Counted from the stretch's first letter, positions 53,825 through 62,380 are shown. The stretch: DNA of 64,000 nt from Alteromonas macleodii (GCF_903772925.1 NZ_LR812090.1:1322333-1386332), one strand, 5' to 3'. Notes: generated from the sequence alone by a model not told the origin. Made by a program: numbers and translations.

Positions 53825-54346
53825 ATGAGTCTAGCGTCTGACAAAGTGATTGTTGGCAAAATTGGCGCACCGTACGGTGTTAAAGGTTGGGTCAAAATCA
53901 ACAGCTATACAGAAACGCCAGAAGGTATTTTCGAGTACACGCCATGGTTTCTTGGCGAAGAAAAAGAATACCAAATTGACCAGTGGCGACCGCACGGTAA
54001 AAGCCTCGTTGCAAAAATTGTGGGCGTTGATAGTCGAGATGATGCCGAGCGTATCAAAAACTTGGATATCAACATAAATGCTTCACAGCTGCCTGATTTA
54101 GGCGACGAAGGGGTTTATTGGCGTGAGCTCACCGGCATGAAAGTAGTAACAACGCAAGGTTACGACTTAGGTGTGGTGAAAGAAGTGTTTAATACAGGTG
54201 CTAACGACGTGATCCACGTTAAAGCGAATGTAGGCGATGCTTTTGGTCAAAAAGAAAGACTATTACCTTTTGTGTTCGACGAAGTCGTACAAGAGGTAGA
54301 TAAAGAAGCGAAGGTCATTAAAGTTGACTGGGACCCGGGGTTTTAA
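53825..54346 (+). CDS. rimM: Ribosome maturation factor RimM
   Basis: A 173-residue protein that binds ribosomal protein S19 and aids 16S rRNA processing and 30S head assembly. The N-terminal beta-barrel begins with IVGKIGAPYGVKGWVKI; the PRC-barrel part has YWRELTGMKVVTTQGYDLGVV and FNTGANDVIHVK, and LLPFV follows. It lies 23 bases after rpsP and touches trmD without a gap. Confidence 0.97.
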   Translation: MSLASDKVIVGKIGAPYGVKGWVKINSYTETPEGIFEYTPWFLGEEKEYQIDQWRPHGKSLVAKIVGVDSRDDAERIKNLDININASQLPDLGDEGVYWRELTGMKVVTTQGYDLGVVKEVFNTGANDVIHVKANVGDAFGQKERLLPFVFDEVVQEVDKEAKVIKVDWDPGF

Positions 54347-55108
54347 GTGACACCGGAAAAGTGGTTTGGCGTTGTTAGCCTGTTTCCAGATATGTTTGCC
54401 CCTTTTACCCAACAGGGTGTGATAGGACGAGCTGTTAAGTCTGGAACGGTATCGGTTGACACCTTCAACCCCCGTGACTTTACACATGACCGCCATCGTA
54501 CAGTAGACGATCGCCCCTACGGAGGCGGCCCCGGTATGCTTATGATGGTAAAACCGCTAACTGACGCGATACAAGCCGCCAAAAAAGTGGGCGGTGAAAA
54601 AAGTAAGGTGATCTACTTATCACCCCAAGGGAAAACCCTTGACCAAGCTGGCGTACAACGCCTTGCTAATATTGACCGCACAATTTTAATTTGCGGGAGA
54701 TATGAAGGCATCGACGAGCGGGTAATCGAAAGCCATGTAGATGAAGAAGTGTCTATTGGTGATTACGTGTTAAGCGGCGGTGAACTACCTGCAATGGTCC
54801 TTATGGACGCGGTTGCCAGGCTTGTTCCCGGTGTGTTGGGGCATAAAGCTTCAGCAGTTGAAGATTCTTTCACTGACGGTCTTTTGGATTGTCCGCATTA
54901 TACGCGGCCCGAAATACTTGATGGTCAAAAGGTACCTGAGGTGTTGTTAAGTGGGGACCATGAAAAAATTAGGCAGTGGCGATTGATGCAGTCATTAGGT
55001 AGAACCTGGCAGCGTCGCCCTGAATTGTTAAATCACCTAGCTCTGACTGAGGAGCAGCAGCGTTTGCTTGAATTATTCCAAGCGCAACTGCAGCAAGATG
55101 ACAGTTAA
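54347..55108 (+). CDS. trmD: tRNA (guanine-N1-)-methyltransferase TrmD
   Basis: A 253-residue SPOUT methyltransferase that makes m1G37 in tRNAs with G36-G37, preventing frameshifts. The start is GTG 54347, directly after the rimM stop. The trefoil-knot binding loops are in [70 protein letters not shown] is present in the N-terminal part. Full length for the family. Confidence 0.98.
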   Translation: MTPEKWFGVVSLFPDMFAPFTQQGVIGRAVKSGTVSVDTFNPRDFTHDRHRTVDDRPYGGGPGMLMMVKPLTDAIQAAKKVGGEKSKVIYLSPQGKTLDQAGVQRLANIDRTILICGRYEGIDERVIESHVDEEVSIGDYVLSGGELPAMVLMDAVARLVPGVLGHKASAVEDSFTDGLLDCPHYTRPEILDGQKVPEVLLSGDHEKIRQWRLMQSLGRTWQRRPELLNHLALTEEQQRLLELFQAQLQQDDS

Positions 55109-55123
55109 CTAGGACGAGAGGAT

Positions 55124-55486
55124 ATGATGAGCAAAGTCAGTCAAGATATCATCAAAAAAATCGAAGAAGCACAGCTAAAGACTGATGTTCCTGCGTTTGG
55201 TCCAGGTGACACAGTAGTTGTTAAAGTTCGCGTTACCGAAGGTGACAAAGAGCGTCTTCAGGCATATGAAGGTGTTGTTATCGCTAAGCGTAACCGTGGT
55301 CTGCACTCGTCTTTTACCGTGCGTAAAATTTCTAGCGGCGAAGGCGTTGAGCGTGTGTTCCAAACACACAGCCCGGCAGTTTCTTCAATTGAAGTTAAAC
55401 GTCGCGGTGCGGTTCGTCGTGCTAAGCTTTACTATCTACGTGAGCGTTCAGGTAAATCTGCACGTATCAAAGAGAAGCTTAACTAA
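55124..55486 (+). CDS. rplS: 50S ribosomal protein bL19
   Basis: A 120-residue large-subunit protein, with [43 protein letters not shown], found at the 30S-50S interface. AGGACGAGAGG precedes the start (ATGATG at 55124). It is the last gene of the operon. Confidence 0.99.
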   Translation: MMSKVSQDIIKKIEEAQLKTDVPAFGPGDTVVVKVRVTEGDKERLQAYEGVVIAKRNRGLHSSFTVRKISSGEGVERVFQTHSPAVSSIEVKRRGAVRRAKLYYLRERSGKSARIKEKLN

Positions 55487-55521
55487 GATTACTAATCCTT
55501 GCGTTATTGTTAACTTCGAAA

Positions 55522-55546
55522 AAGCCCGCTTTAAGCGGGCTTTTTT
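55522..55546 (+). terminator. Rho-independent terminator of the rpsP operon
   Basis: Arms AAGCCCGCT and AGCGGGCTT (55522-55530 and 55534-55542) around a three-base loop are followed by T. It is 36 bases after the rplS stop. Confidence 0.92.
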
Positions 55547-55615
55547 GTGCCTGAAATTCGATCTTTTTCCTGTTCTGTCCATTACATACATTAAGGTTTT
55601 TTAATAGAGAGCAGA

Positions 55616-56266
55616 ATGACTTCCGAATATTTTATTGTGCTAGGCATTATGGGGGTCGCCTTCTTCGCTATATCAGGCGCACTGTTGGGGCATGAGAAAA
55701 ATATTAACGGCTTCGGAATAGTGGTTGTTGGCGTTATGACGGCGCTCGGCGGAGGCACGCTAAGAGATTTACTTTTGGGAAAACCGATATTTTGGGTAGA
55801 AACCTCAGAATACCTCTTAGCGACTTACAGTGCGATCTTCGTAACTGTGATATTAATACGTTACTTCCCATCCCCTTCAAATTTTTATTTCATTCTGATT
55901 GATACCATAGGGCTCGCTATATTTAACGTAATAGGAATAGAAAAAGCGTTAATTAGTGGTACAGGAATGATTGTTGCTTTAACCATGGGAATGACCACAG
56001 GTATCTTCGGTGGTTTGATGAGGGACGTGGTGTGCAGAGAAGTGCCTTATGTTATGCGTGGCGATGTCTATGCGAGCGCTTGTTTTGCGGGGGGACTGAC
56101 CTATGCTGCGCTATTTGCAGTGGATATACCCTACATTTGGTGTATTTTGGGCTCTGTTGGCGTAACAGTTTTATTGCGGATAACATCACTTCATTGGGGA
56201 GTGAATGTAGACTTGTTCAGAAAACGGACGTCGAAGTTTTCAGAAAAAAACACTAGCGATAAATAA
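55616..56266 (+). CDS. Trimeric intracellular cation (TRIC/UPF0126) channel family protein
   Basis: A 216-residue inner-membrane protein made of two similar three-segment halves, each with a glycine-rich kink: GVMTALGGGTLRDLLLG and GMTTGIFGGLMRDVVCRE. These are the hallmarks of the UPF0126 (YadS/YicG) family, related to eukaryotic TRIC channels and shown for some bacterial members to pass cations. The last 25 residues are charged and cytoplasmic. It is a single gene. Confidence 0.92.
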   Translation: MTSEYFIVLGIMGVAFFAISGALLGHEKNINGFGIVVVGVMTALGGGTLRDLLLGKPIFWVETSEYLLATYSAIFVTVILIRYFPSPSNFYFILIDTIGLAIFNVIGIEKALISGTGMIVALTMGMTTGIFGGLMRDVVCREVPYVMRGDVYASACFAGGLTYAALFAVDIPYIWCILGSVGVTVLLRITSLHWGVNVDLFRKRTSKFSEKNTSDK

Positions 56267-56292
56267 ATCCATTTATTAAAAATATACAATAT

Positions 56293-56326
56293 AAGGCTGT
56301 GTTACCCCTTCGGTTTACACAGCCTT
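56293..56326. terminator. Hairpin between convergent genes (TRIC and enoyl-CoA hydratase-like)
   Basis: Arms AAGGCTGTGT and ACACAGCCTT (ten base pairs) enclose a fourteen-base loop. An AT-rich stretch follows on the minus strand. It probably ends both transcripts. Confidence 0.55.
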
Positions 56327-56356
56327 GCTATATGTAATACCCGCCCTCAAAGCTAA

Positions 56357-57073
56357 TTAAGCCATAAGAGATAGGGCCTCAATTAGTGGCTTATTTTCGC
56401 TGTCTATAGTGTGAATGATATGTTTGTGCAGTCGTTTTTTGTGTTCACCAAATATACCTCGCTTTTTATCAAAGGTTTTTGCGTAGTTCAGTGCACCTTC
56501 AAGCAAGCTTTCTTGAGTGTCGTACGCTTTCTCTACCACATGATCTTGCTCTAATTCTTTGCCGGAAACACGTCTTCCTGAAAGCTTCATTTCGTTAAAC
56601 CGATAATAAGGCATCGCCTTTTTAACAAACTCAATCATTCCCGGCAAAAAGGGAATAGACAAATCTACCTCAGGGAAACAGAAAAAGCCTTTGTCTGAGC
56701 GCATGAACCTAAAATCGCAAGCACACGCTAAAATTGCTCCATTACCAAAGGCGTGGCCATTGATGGCAGCGATAACAGGAAGCGGGTAGAGGAGCAGGGT
56801 TTTAAATACATCATCCATATCATGCATAAATTGCTTTATTTCTTCTGTGCGACTCGCTTTCATAGCCGGCATCAGCCAATCGGTATCAATGCCTAAGCTA
56901 AAGCATTTCTCATCGTTTGATGTGATCACCAGTGCTTTACAGCTTTCATTGCTTTTAATAGCATCTAAAGCTGAAAGCATCTCTTTTGCAAATATAGGGT
57001 TATGGCGGTTTTCACCATTTGTCATGGTTAATGTAGCTACGTCGCCAGTATAAGTGATACTTAAATGTTGCAT
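56357..57073 (-). CDS. Enoyl-CoA hydratase/isomerase family protein
   Basis: ATG 57073 gives 238 residues; a TTG 30 bases upstream also keeps the frame open but is less likely. The crotonase fold is recognised by FSLGIDTDWLM (acyl-CoA oxyanion strand) and AAINGHAFGNGAILACACDFRFM. The usual catalytic Glu of hydratases is not at the expected place near FPEVDLSIPFLPGM, where a Glu is kept as in isomerases, so it could be an enoyl-CoA isomerase rather than a hydratase. Single gene; the role in fatty-acid breakdown is inferred. Confidence 0.8.
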   Translation of the reverse strand: MQHLSITYTGDVATLTMTNGENRHNPIFAKEMLSALDAIKSNESCKALVITSNDEKCFSLGIDTDWLMPAMKASRTEEIKQFMHDMDDVFKTLLLYPLPVIAAINGHAFGNGAILACACDFRFMRSDKGFFCFPEVDLSIPFLPGMIEFVKKAMPYYRFNEMKLSGRRVSGKELEQDHVVEKAYDTQESLLEGALNYAKTFDKKRGIFGEHKKRLHKHIIHTIDSENKPLIEALSLMA

Positions 57074-57177
57074 TGTGTTCTCGTTATTATTCCTTTGTGG
57101 CAATCATACAAAACCTAGACAATAAATGAGAAATTTAGCTTATTTATGCCCGTTAATAACCTGAGATAAATAAATCT

Positions 57178-57206
57178 AAGATACATAAATTAAAGATACA
57201 TAAATT
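57178..57206. repeat. Short tandem duplication
   Basis: AAGATACATAAATT occurs twice, at 57178-57191 and 57193-57206, with a period of 15 bases. It lies about 60 bases before the small membrane-protein gene at 57268 and might be a regulatory direct repeat. Confidence 0.6.
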
Positions 57207-57267
57207 TAAAGTGCACGGAGATGTGCATCAGTAACGTAAGCTTGCTTGGCTTCTTCGGGGATCAAAA

Positions 57268-57465
57268 GTGAAGAAAATATATATTAAATTCATTGCTAAT
57301 CTATTGGGATTATCGATGTTGATGTTTGCTGCTTGGAGCTTTTTTGCTGGTATCGAGAATGCCAAAGAGATGCTGTTTGTAATAGCAGTATTATCGAGTG
57401 CGATGGCTGGTGAAGTACTTATGGGTGACGCTTACAACTTAGGGAAGCAAAGTAAAAAGGATTAA
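57268..57465 (+). CDS. Small membrane protein of unknown function (65 aa)
   Basis: GTG 57268 lies seven bases behind GGGGA. The 65-residue product is strongly hydrophobic at about 9-28 (FIANLLGLSMLMFAAWSFF) and about 33-48 (KEMLFVIAVLSSAMAG), with a charged C-terminal end. Two membrane passes are likely. I do not recognise a family, and the neighbours give no hint. Confidence 0.6.
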   Translation: MKKIYIKFIANLLGLSMLMFAAWSFFAGIENAKEMLFVIAVLSSAMAGEVLMGDAYNLGKQSKKD

Positions 57466-57634
57466 ACCTCACTGCCGATTAAAATTTGAGCTTTAAATAT
57501 AGAGCATTGCCATTTAGTCATGCTCATTGGCTTCGAATCTACCCTAGATTAAAGTATTATTCGTTATTGCTTGCGCTATTATGCTTAAGTTGTTAAAAAG
57601 TCAATGACGTTAAAGAAATATAGAAAAAGCTGGT

Positions 57635-57652
57635 TGTATAATAAAGTTTACA
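57635..57652. promoter_or_regulatory. TyrR box overlapping the -10 element of aroF
   Basis: TGTATA-N6-TTTACA (57635-57640 and 57647-57652) matches the TyrR box consensus TGTAAA-N6-TTTACA in 11 of 12 fixed positions. A perfect TATAAT (57637-57642) lies inside it, so a bound TyrR would block the promoter. The start codon of aroF is about 70 bases downstream. The match is seen; repression by TyrR with tyrosine is inferred from E. coli aroF. Confidence 0.7.
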
Positions 57653-57723
57653 TGCAGATTGCACACTCTTTTGGCGTTTAATTTTCCGTTTTTATTTGTA
57701 GTTAAGAGAGTAAGAGAACTCCC

Positions 57724-58812
57724 ATGATCAAGGACACCGTAAATAATGTTCACGTAAGTACAGAAGATGTACTTATTACCCCTGAAGCGCTTAGTGCTGA
57801 ATTGCCTGTGTCAGACAAAGCGTTAGCGGCGATATCAGAGTCGAGAAAAATTGTATCAGATATCATTCATCGCCGTGACCACAGACTACTTGTTGTATGT
57901 GGCCCCTGTTCTATACACGATATTGAAGCAGCCAAAGAGTATGCGCTTAAGCTTAAAGAGCTTCATGAATCATGCAAAGATACGCTGTTTATCGTTATGC
58001 GTGTGTACTTCGAGAAGCCGCGTACTACAACAGGTTGGAAAGGCTTAATTAACGACCCTCATATTGATGGTACGTTTGATATTGAAACGGGTCTTCGCAA
58101 AGCAAGAGAGCTTCTAATTTGGTTAGCTGAGTTGGAATTGCCTGTTGCGACAGAAGCATTAGATCCAATAAGCCCTCAATACCTTGCTGAGCTATTTAGC
58201 TGGGCGGCTATTGGTGCGCGCACTTCTGAGTCACAAACTCACCGAGAAATGGCCAGTGGCCTGTCAATGCCTGTGGGCTTTAAAAATGGTACAGATGGAA
58301 GCCTAGATATTGCAATTAATGCGCTTAAATCTGCCGCCTCAGGCCATCGCTTTATGGGAATTAACAAGCAGGGGCAGGTAAGTATTATCGGTACCAGTGG
58401 TAACCCAGACGGCCATATCATTTTGCGCGGCGGTAAGCAGCCAAATTACGATTCGGTATGTGTATCAGAATGCGAAATCGAGCTTCAGGATGCTGGATTG
58501 ACTGCAGGACTAGTGGTTGACTGTAGTCATGCAAACTCTTCAAAAGATTACCGCCGCCAGCCGTTAGTTGCGCAGAACGTGGTAAATCAAATCCTTGAAG
58601 GTAATCAATCTATCATTGGCGTTATGCTGGAAAGTCATTTGAAGCCCGGTAACCAAAAAGCGGAAGGTAAGAAGCCCGAAGAACTAGAGTACGGAGTTTC
58701 AATTACAGATGGTTGTATCGATTGGGAAACAACAGAAAACTTAATCTCTCAAACCAGAGATAAATTAATAACTGTGTTACCCTTACGCCAAAATAAGCGC
58801 ACGGTGGCCTAA
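57724..58812 (+). CDS. aroF: 3-deoxy-7-phosphoheptulonate synthase (DAHP synthase, class I)
   Basis: A 362-residue enzyme that joins phosphoenolpyruvate and erythrose 4-phosphate, the first step of the shikimate pathway. Family marks: VVCGPCSIHD, MRVYFEKPRTTTGWKGLINDPHIDGTF, GARTSESQTHREMASGLSMPVGFKNGTDG, VDCSHANSSKDYRRQ. It is followed after 74 bases by tyrA, as in E. coli aroF-tyrA, and controlled by a TyrR box, so it is most likely the tyrosine-sensitive isozyme. The isozyme label is inferred, not read from inhibitor-site residues. Confidence 0.93.
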   Translation: MIKDTVNNVHVSTEDVLITPEALSAELPVSDKALAAISESRKIVSDIIHRRDHRLLVVCGPCSIHDIEAAKEYALKLKELHESCKDTLFIVMRVYFEKPRTTTGWKGLINDPHIDGTFDIETGLRKARELLIWLAELELPVATEALDPISPQYLAELFSWAAIGARTSESQTHREMASGLSMPVGFKNGTDGSLDIAINALKSAASGHRFMGINKQGQVSIIGTSGNPDGHIILRGGKQPNYDSVCVSECEIELQDAGLTAGLVVDCSHANSSKDYRRQPLVAQNVVNQILEGNQSIIGVMLESHLKPGNQKAEGKKPEELEYGVSITDGCIDWETTENLISQTRDKLITVLPLRQNKRTVA

Positions 58813-58830
58813 TAAGAAGTGACGCCTAAC

Positions 58831-58849
58831 GGGCAATATAAAATTGCCC
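58831..58849 (+). other. Intercistronic hairpin between aroF and tyrA
   Basis: GGGCAAT and ATTGCCC (perfect, seven base pairs) enclose a five-base loop. It lies 18 bases after the aroF stop and 38 before tyrA. No T tract follows, so it is not a standard terminator; it may stop exonucleases or slow the ribosome. Confidence 0.5.
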
Positions 58850-58886
58850 ATAAGCCCCGTGCCATTTGATTCAAGGATAAGACAGA

Positions 58887-60041
58887 ATGGCCGATTTATC
58901 GCAGCACTTAAAACAGTTAGATACGCTGCGAGAAGGTATCGACGAGCTGGATTCCCAGCTTGTCGAGTTACTCGCAAAACGCAACCAAATCACAACCCAA
59001 GTCGGCCAGATTAAGGCTGAAGCAGGCATGCCTGTTTATGTACCTGAACGTGAAAAAGCGCTGATCGCGTCTCGCCGCGCTCAGGCCGAGGCACTAGGGG
59101 TTTCTCCCGAGCTCACAGAAGACCTATTACGACGCGTAATGCGTGAGTCTTACCACACGCAAAATAACAAGTATCGATGTGTAAAACCCGATACTGACAA
59201 CGTCGTAGTAATTGGTGGTGCAGGTGCTCTTGGTCGTGTTTTCGTCAGTTTATTTGACCGAAGTAACTATAAAGTTTCGGTGGTTGAAAAAGACGACTGG
59301 GAAAGTGGTAGAGCAGCATCGCTGCTTAGCAGTGCTTCACTAGTTGTTGTTGCCGTACCTATAAACTTAACAGAAGCCGTGATTAGCAAGCTAACTATGC
59401 TGCCAAAAGATTGCGTGCTTGCGGATATAACCAGTATTAAAGCTAAGCCTTTAAAGGCGATGCTTGCTGTGCATAGCGGCCCTGTCGTTGGGTTGCACCC
59501 TATGTTTGGTCCTGATGCGCCAGGCATGATCAAACAAGTCGTAGTAGTGTGTGACGGACGCCATAGTGAAAAGTACAGTTGGCTGATTGAGCAAATGCGA
59601 ATTTGGGGAGCCACAATTCATGACTCAAGCGCACAAGAGCACGATCAAGCTATGGCGTATATTCAGGTCATGCGCCACTTCAACACCTTTGTGTATGGGC
59701 AACATTTGAAAGGTGAAGATCCTAACCTTGAATCCCTTACCATGTTTAGCTCGCCTATTTATCGGTTAGAGCTAGCAATGGTTGGAAGACTGTTTGCCCA
59801 GTCTCCACAACTCTATGCTGATATTATCTTTAATAATCCTGACAATTTTGCACTGCTACGCCGTTTTTACGAGCGCTTTGGTATCGCTTTATCGTTACTT
59901 GAAAACGGAGACAAAAAAGGGTTTGTCGAGCAGTTTATGAGAGTCGGCGCTTGGTTTGGAGACTACGCGAAGAAGTGTTTAGTAGATAGTAAACAGATGT
60001 TGCTAAAGGCTGATGACGGACAGCTTCTAAGAGATAAATAA
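58887..60041 (+). CDS. tyrA: Bifunctional chorismate mutase / prephenate dehydrogenase (T-protein)
   Basis: A 384-residue fusion enzyme. The AroQ-type chorismate mutase covers about 5-90 ([30 protein letters not shown]). The NAD-binding dehydrogenase part starts near 103 with [20 protein letters not shown] and includes [12 protein letters not shown] and [22 protein letters not shown]. It converts chorismate to prephenate and then to 4-hydroxyphenylpyruvate for tyrosine. AAGGA precedes the ATG. It is the second gene of the aroF-tyrA operon. Confidence 0.96.
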   Translation: MADLSQHLKQLDTLREGIDELDSQLVELLAKRNQITTQVGQIKAEAGMPVYVPEREKALIASRRAQAEALGVSPELTEDLLRRVMRESYHTQNNKYRCVKPDTDNVVVIGGAGALGRVFVSLFDRSNYKVSVVEKDDWESGRAASLLSSASLVVVAVPINLTEAVISKLTMLPKDCVLADITSIKAKPLKAMLAVHSGPVVGLHPMFGPDAPGMIKQVVVVCDGRHSEKYSWLIEQMRIWGATIHDSSAQEHDQAMAYIQVMRHFNTFVYGQHLKGEDPNLESLTMFSSPIYRLELAMVGRLFAQSPQLYADIIFNNPDNFALLRRFYERFGIALSLLENGDKKGFVEQFMRVGAWFGDYAKKCLVDSKQMLLKADDGQLLRDK

Positions 60042-60059
60042 ACTAAACGAATGAATAAG

Positions 60060-60086
60060 AAGGCGAGCAATTGAGCTCGCCTTTTT
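60060..60086. terminator. Bidirectional terminator between tyrA and pheA
   Basis: Arms AGGCGAGC and GCTCGCCT (60061-60068 and 60075-60082) enclose a six-base loop, with T after the plus strand arm and an AAG-rich stretch on the other side. It serves both convergent genes. Confidence 0.85.
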
Positions 60087-60090
60087 GGTA

Positions 60091-61272
60091 CTAGTTTGTC
60101 AACGCGCTTGCCGCTGCCACTTTAGTTGGGCTAATTTCCTCACTTGGGTAACATCCCAGCACTTTGATGTAGCGCGTAATACCTCGCAATGCATCAAGGG
60201 CATTTTGTACAGGGCCGTCTTCTACGTTGCCTTCCACATCAATGTAAAACATCTCTTCCCAAGGGTTACCAGGCATTGGGCGGGACTCGAGCTTAGTCAT
60301 ATTTATGCTGTTTTCTCGAAGCACGAGAAGTGCTTCAACAAGCGCTCCCGGCTTTTGAACGGTAGACATAACAAGCGTAGTTTTAGCCGGTACCTGTAAA
60401 GGCACCACAACCGGATTACGTGCCACAACAATAAAGCGACTGTGGTTTTCTTTTTGGTTGGCCAAATTACTTTTAATTGCCATAAGGCCGTAAAGATTTC
60501 CGCCAGCTTCACTTCCAATAGCTGCTACGTCGTCGCGCTGAAGTTCGCTAACTGTCAACATAGCTGAGCTTGTGCTGTCCATGGTTTTTACTTCAACGTT
60601 ACCAAGTTCCGCTAAGAAGTGGCTGCATTGGGTGAATACCTGTGGATGTGCATAAAGCGTTTTAATCTTATCTATACTTGTGTTAGTTCCCACCAACAAG
60701 GTATGGCGAATTGGGTGGGTAAGCTCGCCAATAATACTTAGCTGAGTATGCTGTAGCTGGTCGTACACTTCGTTAATACTGCCCGAGGTCGTATTTTCAA
60801 TAGGCAAAACTGCGTAATCGGCTTCTGTACTTTCAACTTTGTTAATAATTTCAGCAAAGCTTTGGCAGCCAATTTCAAGTAACTCGCCAGGTCTCCGTGA
60901 AAAATACTTCTGTGTAGCCAAATAAGAGTATGAACCCTTATCGCCTAAAAACGCCACGCGGTTCAATGGCAGCGTGCTGCCGGGGTTGGCGCGCTCTGCA
61001 AGCATAGCTTGTTGATTCAAAACTGAGTCTTCGATAATGACGTGAAAAATCTGTGTTACATAATGAGGGTCTAAACCGATTTCTTGCCCTTCTTTTATTA
61101 GGCGAACCAACAGCTGTTCTTCGCGCTTTTGATCTCTCACAGGGATATGATGCTTTATTTTCGTCTCAGCAACTTCGTTGGTTAATTTTCTGCGTTCCGA
61201 GAGTAGTGTAAGTAATTCACTGTCTAGAGCGGTAATGCGCTCTCTAACAGTATCTAGTGCATTGTCTGACAT
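60091..61272 (-). CDS. pheA: Bifunctional chorismate mutase / prephenate dehydratase (P-protein)
   Basis: A 393-residue fusion enzyme. The chorismate mutase is at about 5-90, with ERITALDSELLTLLSERRKLTNEVAETK. The prephenate dehydratase is at about 105-285, with VAFLGDKGSYSYLATQKYF, LPIENTTSGSINEVYD and NHSRFIVVAR. The ACT regulatory domain at about 297-375 has GALVEALLVL and KLESRP, the phenylalanine-binding motifs. So the enzyme should be feedback-inhibited by phenylalanine, in addition to attenuation by the leader peptide upstream. Confidence 0.97.
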   Translation of the reverse strand: MSDNALDTVRERITALDSELLTLLSERRKLTNEVAETKIKHHIPVRDQKREEQLLVRLIKEGQEIGLDPHYVTQIFHVIIEDSVLNQQAMLAERANPGSTLPLNRVAFLGDKGSYSYLATQKYFSRRPGELLEIGCQSFAEIINKVESTEADYAVLPIENTTSGSINEVYDQLQHTQLSIIGELTHPIRHTLLVGTNTSIDKIKTLYAHPQVFTQCSHFLAELGNVEVKTMDSTSSAMLTVSELQRDDVAAIGSEAGGNLYGLMAIKSNLANQKENHSRFIVVARNPVVVPLQVPAKTTLVMSTVQKPGALVEALLVLRENSINMTKLESRPMPGNPWEEMFYIDVEGNVEDGPVQNALDALRGITRYIKVLGCYPSEEISPTKVAAASALTN

Positions 61273-61306
61273 AAGGTTCCCGTGTGAGTCGTGTAAAAAT
61301 GTTGCT

Positions 61307-61336
61307 AAAAAAAAACCTCCCTAGAGGGAGGTTTTC
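61307..61336 (-). terminator. pheA attenuator terminator (3:4 stem)
   Basis: On the minus strand AAAACCTCCC-TCTA-GGGAGGTTTT is followed by a run of nine T in all (61315-61307), 35 bases before the pheA ATG and after the leader peptide. The arm CCTCCCT (61325-61331) can pair instead with AGGGAGG at 61352-61358, which begins in the leader stop codon, so terminator and antiterminator exclude each other. Confidence 0.9.
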
Positions 61337-61351
61337 ATGCATGTAGCTGCG

Positions 61352-61358
61352 CCTCCCT
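61352..61358 (-). promoter_or_regulatory. pheA antiterminator segment (region 2)
   Basis: AGGGAGG (minus strand) overlaps the TAG stop of the leader peptide and is complementary over all seven bases to CCTCCCT (61325-61331), the first arm of the terminator. A ribosome that reaches the stop codon masks it; a ribosome stalled on the Phe codons leaves it free to pair and prevent termination. Confidence 0.8.
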
Positions 61359-61416
61359 AATTAAAGGATGTAAACGCAAAAAAGAAAAATGCTACGTGCT
61401 TTATATTCTGTTTCAT
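61357..61416 (-). CDS. pheL: pheA leader peptide (attenuation peptide, 19 aa)
   Basis: From ATG 61416 to TAG 61357 the minus strand encodes MKQNIKHVAFFFFAFTSFN, with six phenylalanines among nineteen residues, four of them in a row. An ATG six bases upstream (61422) would add MV. Its start resembles E. coli PheL ([15 protein letters not shown]), and it stands in the same place, before a Rho-independent terminator and pheA. No clear ribosome site is visible, and the nearest good promoter would begin transcription almost at this ATG, so translation may be leaderless or a promoter further up may be used. Function is inferred from composition, position and RNA folds. Confidence 0.85.
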   Translation of the reverse strand: MKQNIKHVAFFFFAFTSFN

Positions 61417-61423
61417 AACCATG

Positions 61424-61452
61424 AATGTATGTTGAAGCCCTATTTGTGTCAA
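61424..61452 (-). promoter_or_regulatory. Predicted promoter of the pheL-pheA unit
   Basis: On the minus strand TTGACA (61452-61447) and TACATT (61429-61424) are separated by 17 bases: perfect -35, 4 of 6 for -10. Transcription would start near 61417, right at the pheL ATG. Confidence 0.55.
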
Positions 61453-61519
61453 CTCATTTTTACAAAATGTATAGTCGTTTTTGATATGAGGGACTTGAAA
61501 AAGAGCTGAAAATAAGTTT

Positions 61520-61552
61520 GCCGCAAATCGCTAACCTTTTGCGATATGCGGC
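61520..61552 (-). terminator. Probable terminator of the two-receiver response-regulator gene
   Basis: Arms GCCGCA-ATCGC and GCGAT-TGCGGC (with a one-base bulge or mismatch each) enclose a nine-base loop 28 bases after the stop. A modest T-rich stretch follows on the minus strand. Confidence 0.5.
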
Positions 61553-61579
61553 CATAGCTAATAGATGCTTCAGCGAAAT

Positions 61580-62380
61580 TTAGTTACCTAGAAGTGCAGA
61601 GAGCATTTGGCGTACTTCATTTGGTTCAAACGGCTTGTCGCATAACGCGTTTACTCCAGTTTGCTGAATGTTTGCCATGTGTGCGCTATCTGCCGATTCA
61701 GACGTCACCATAATAATAGGAATGTGGGTAGTTTCTGGGTTAAAACGAATGAACTCAGACAACTCTCGACCATCCATTTCTGGCATATTGTAGTCAGTCA
61801 CAACAAGATCGAAAGCTTGGTCTTTTATCAAAGTAAGCGCTGCGGCACCATTTTCTGCCTCTTGAATTCGCTGTAGCCCCATTCCTTCAAGTACGCGTCT
61901 AATGTGATTTCTTGCAAGCTTGCTGTCATCGACTAGCAGTACTCGGACATCGTGTACGTCGAATAAATCGAGTTCCAATTCATCGTGGTTTATAAGGTCA
62001 AGGCTAGCATTTAGCGCTCGAGACAAGTGCAGAGTCTCAAACGGTTTTGGAAGAATAGCGGCGACACCTGCTTGTTTAAACTCTTCTAACTTGCTCAATC
62101 GGTTTTCACTAGACACCAGCATGAATGGAATACTCTTAAATTCTTCATCTTCTTTGATGAATTTAAGAAGTTCTAGTGCGGTTCCATCTTCATAGTACAT
62201 CGCACTTACAATTAAGTCGGCGCCATGGGCTTTAACCGCAGAACGGGCTTCGGAAAGGGTACTGACAGGGTCAATTTCCTTAACGTTTTCCTTCAACAGC
62301 AACGTAGTAATAATTTTTCGTTGTGTATCAGAAGGTTCAACCAAAATAATGTGTAAATCAGAAATTGACAGCTTTTCCAT
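61580..62380 (-). CDS. Response regulator with two receiver domains
   Basis: A 266-residue protein made of two REC domains. The C-terminal one (about 144-262) is complete: VDDSK acidic pair, phosphoacceptor Asp in VTDYNMPEMDG, VTSES and DKPF. The N-terminal one (about 8-128) is degenerate: where the acceptor Asp should be it has SAMYYEDG, with Ala in place of Asp. There is no output domain, so it probably acts by protein contact, as CheY-type regulators do. Single gene in a region rich in signalling genes. Confidence 0.85.
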   Translation of the reverse strand: MEKLSISDLHIILVEPSDTQRKIITTLLLKENVKEIDPVSTLSEARSAVKAHGADLIVSAMYYEDGTALELLKFIKEDEEFKSIPFMLVSSENRLSKLEEFKQAGVAAILPKPFETLHLSRALNASLDLINHDELELDLFDVHDVRVLLVDDSKLARNHIRRVLEGMGLQRIQEAENGAAALTLIKDQAFDLVVTDYNMPEMDGRELSEFIRFNPETTHIPIIMVTSESADSAHMANIQQTGVNALCDKPFEPNEVRQMLSALLGN

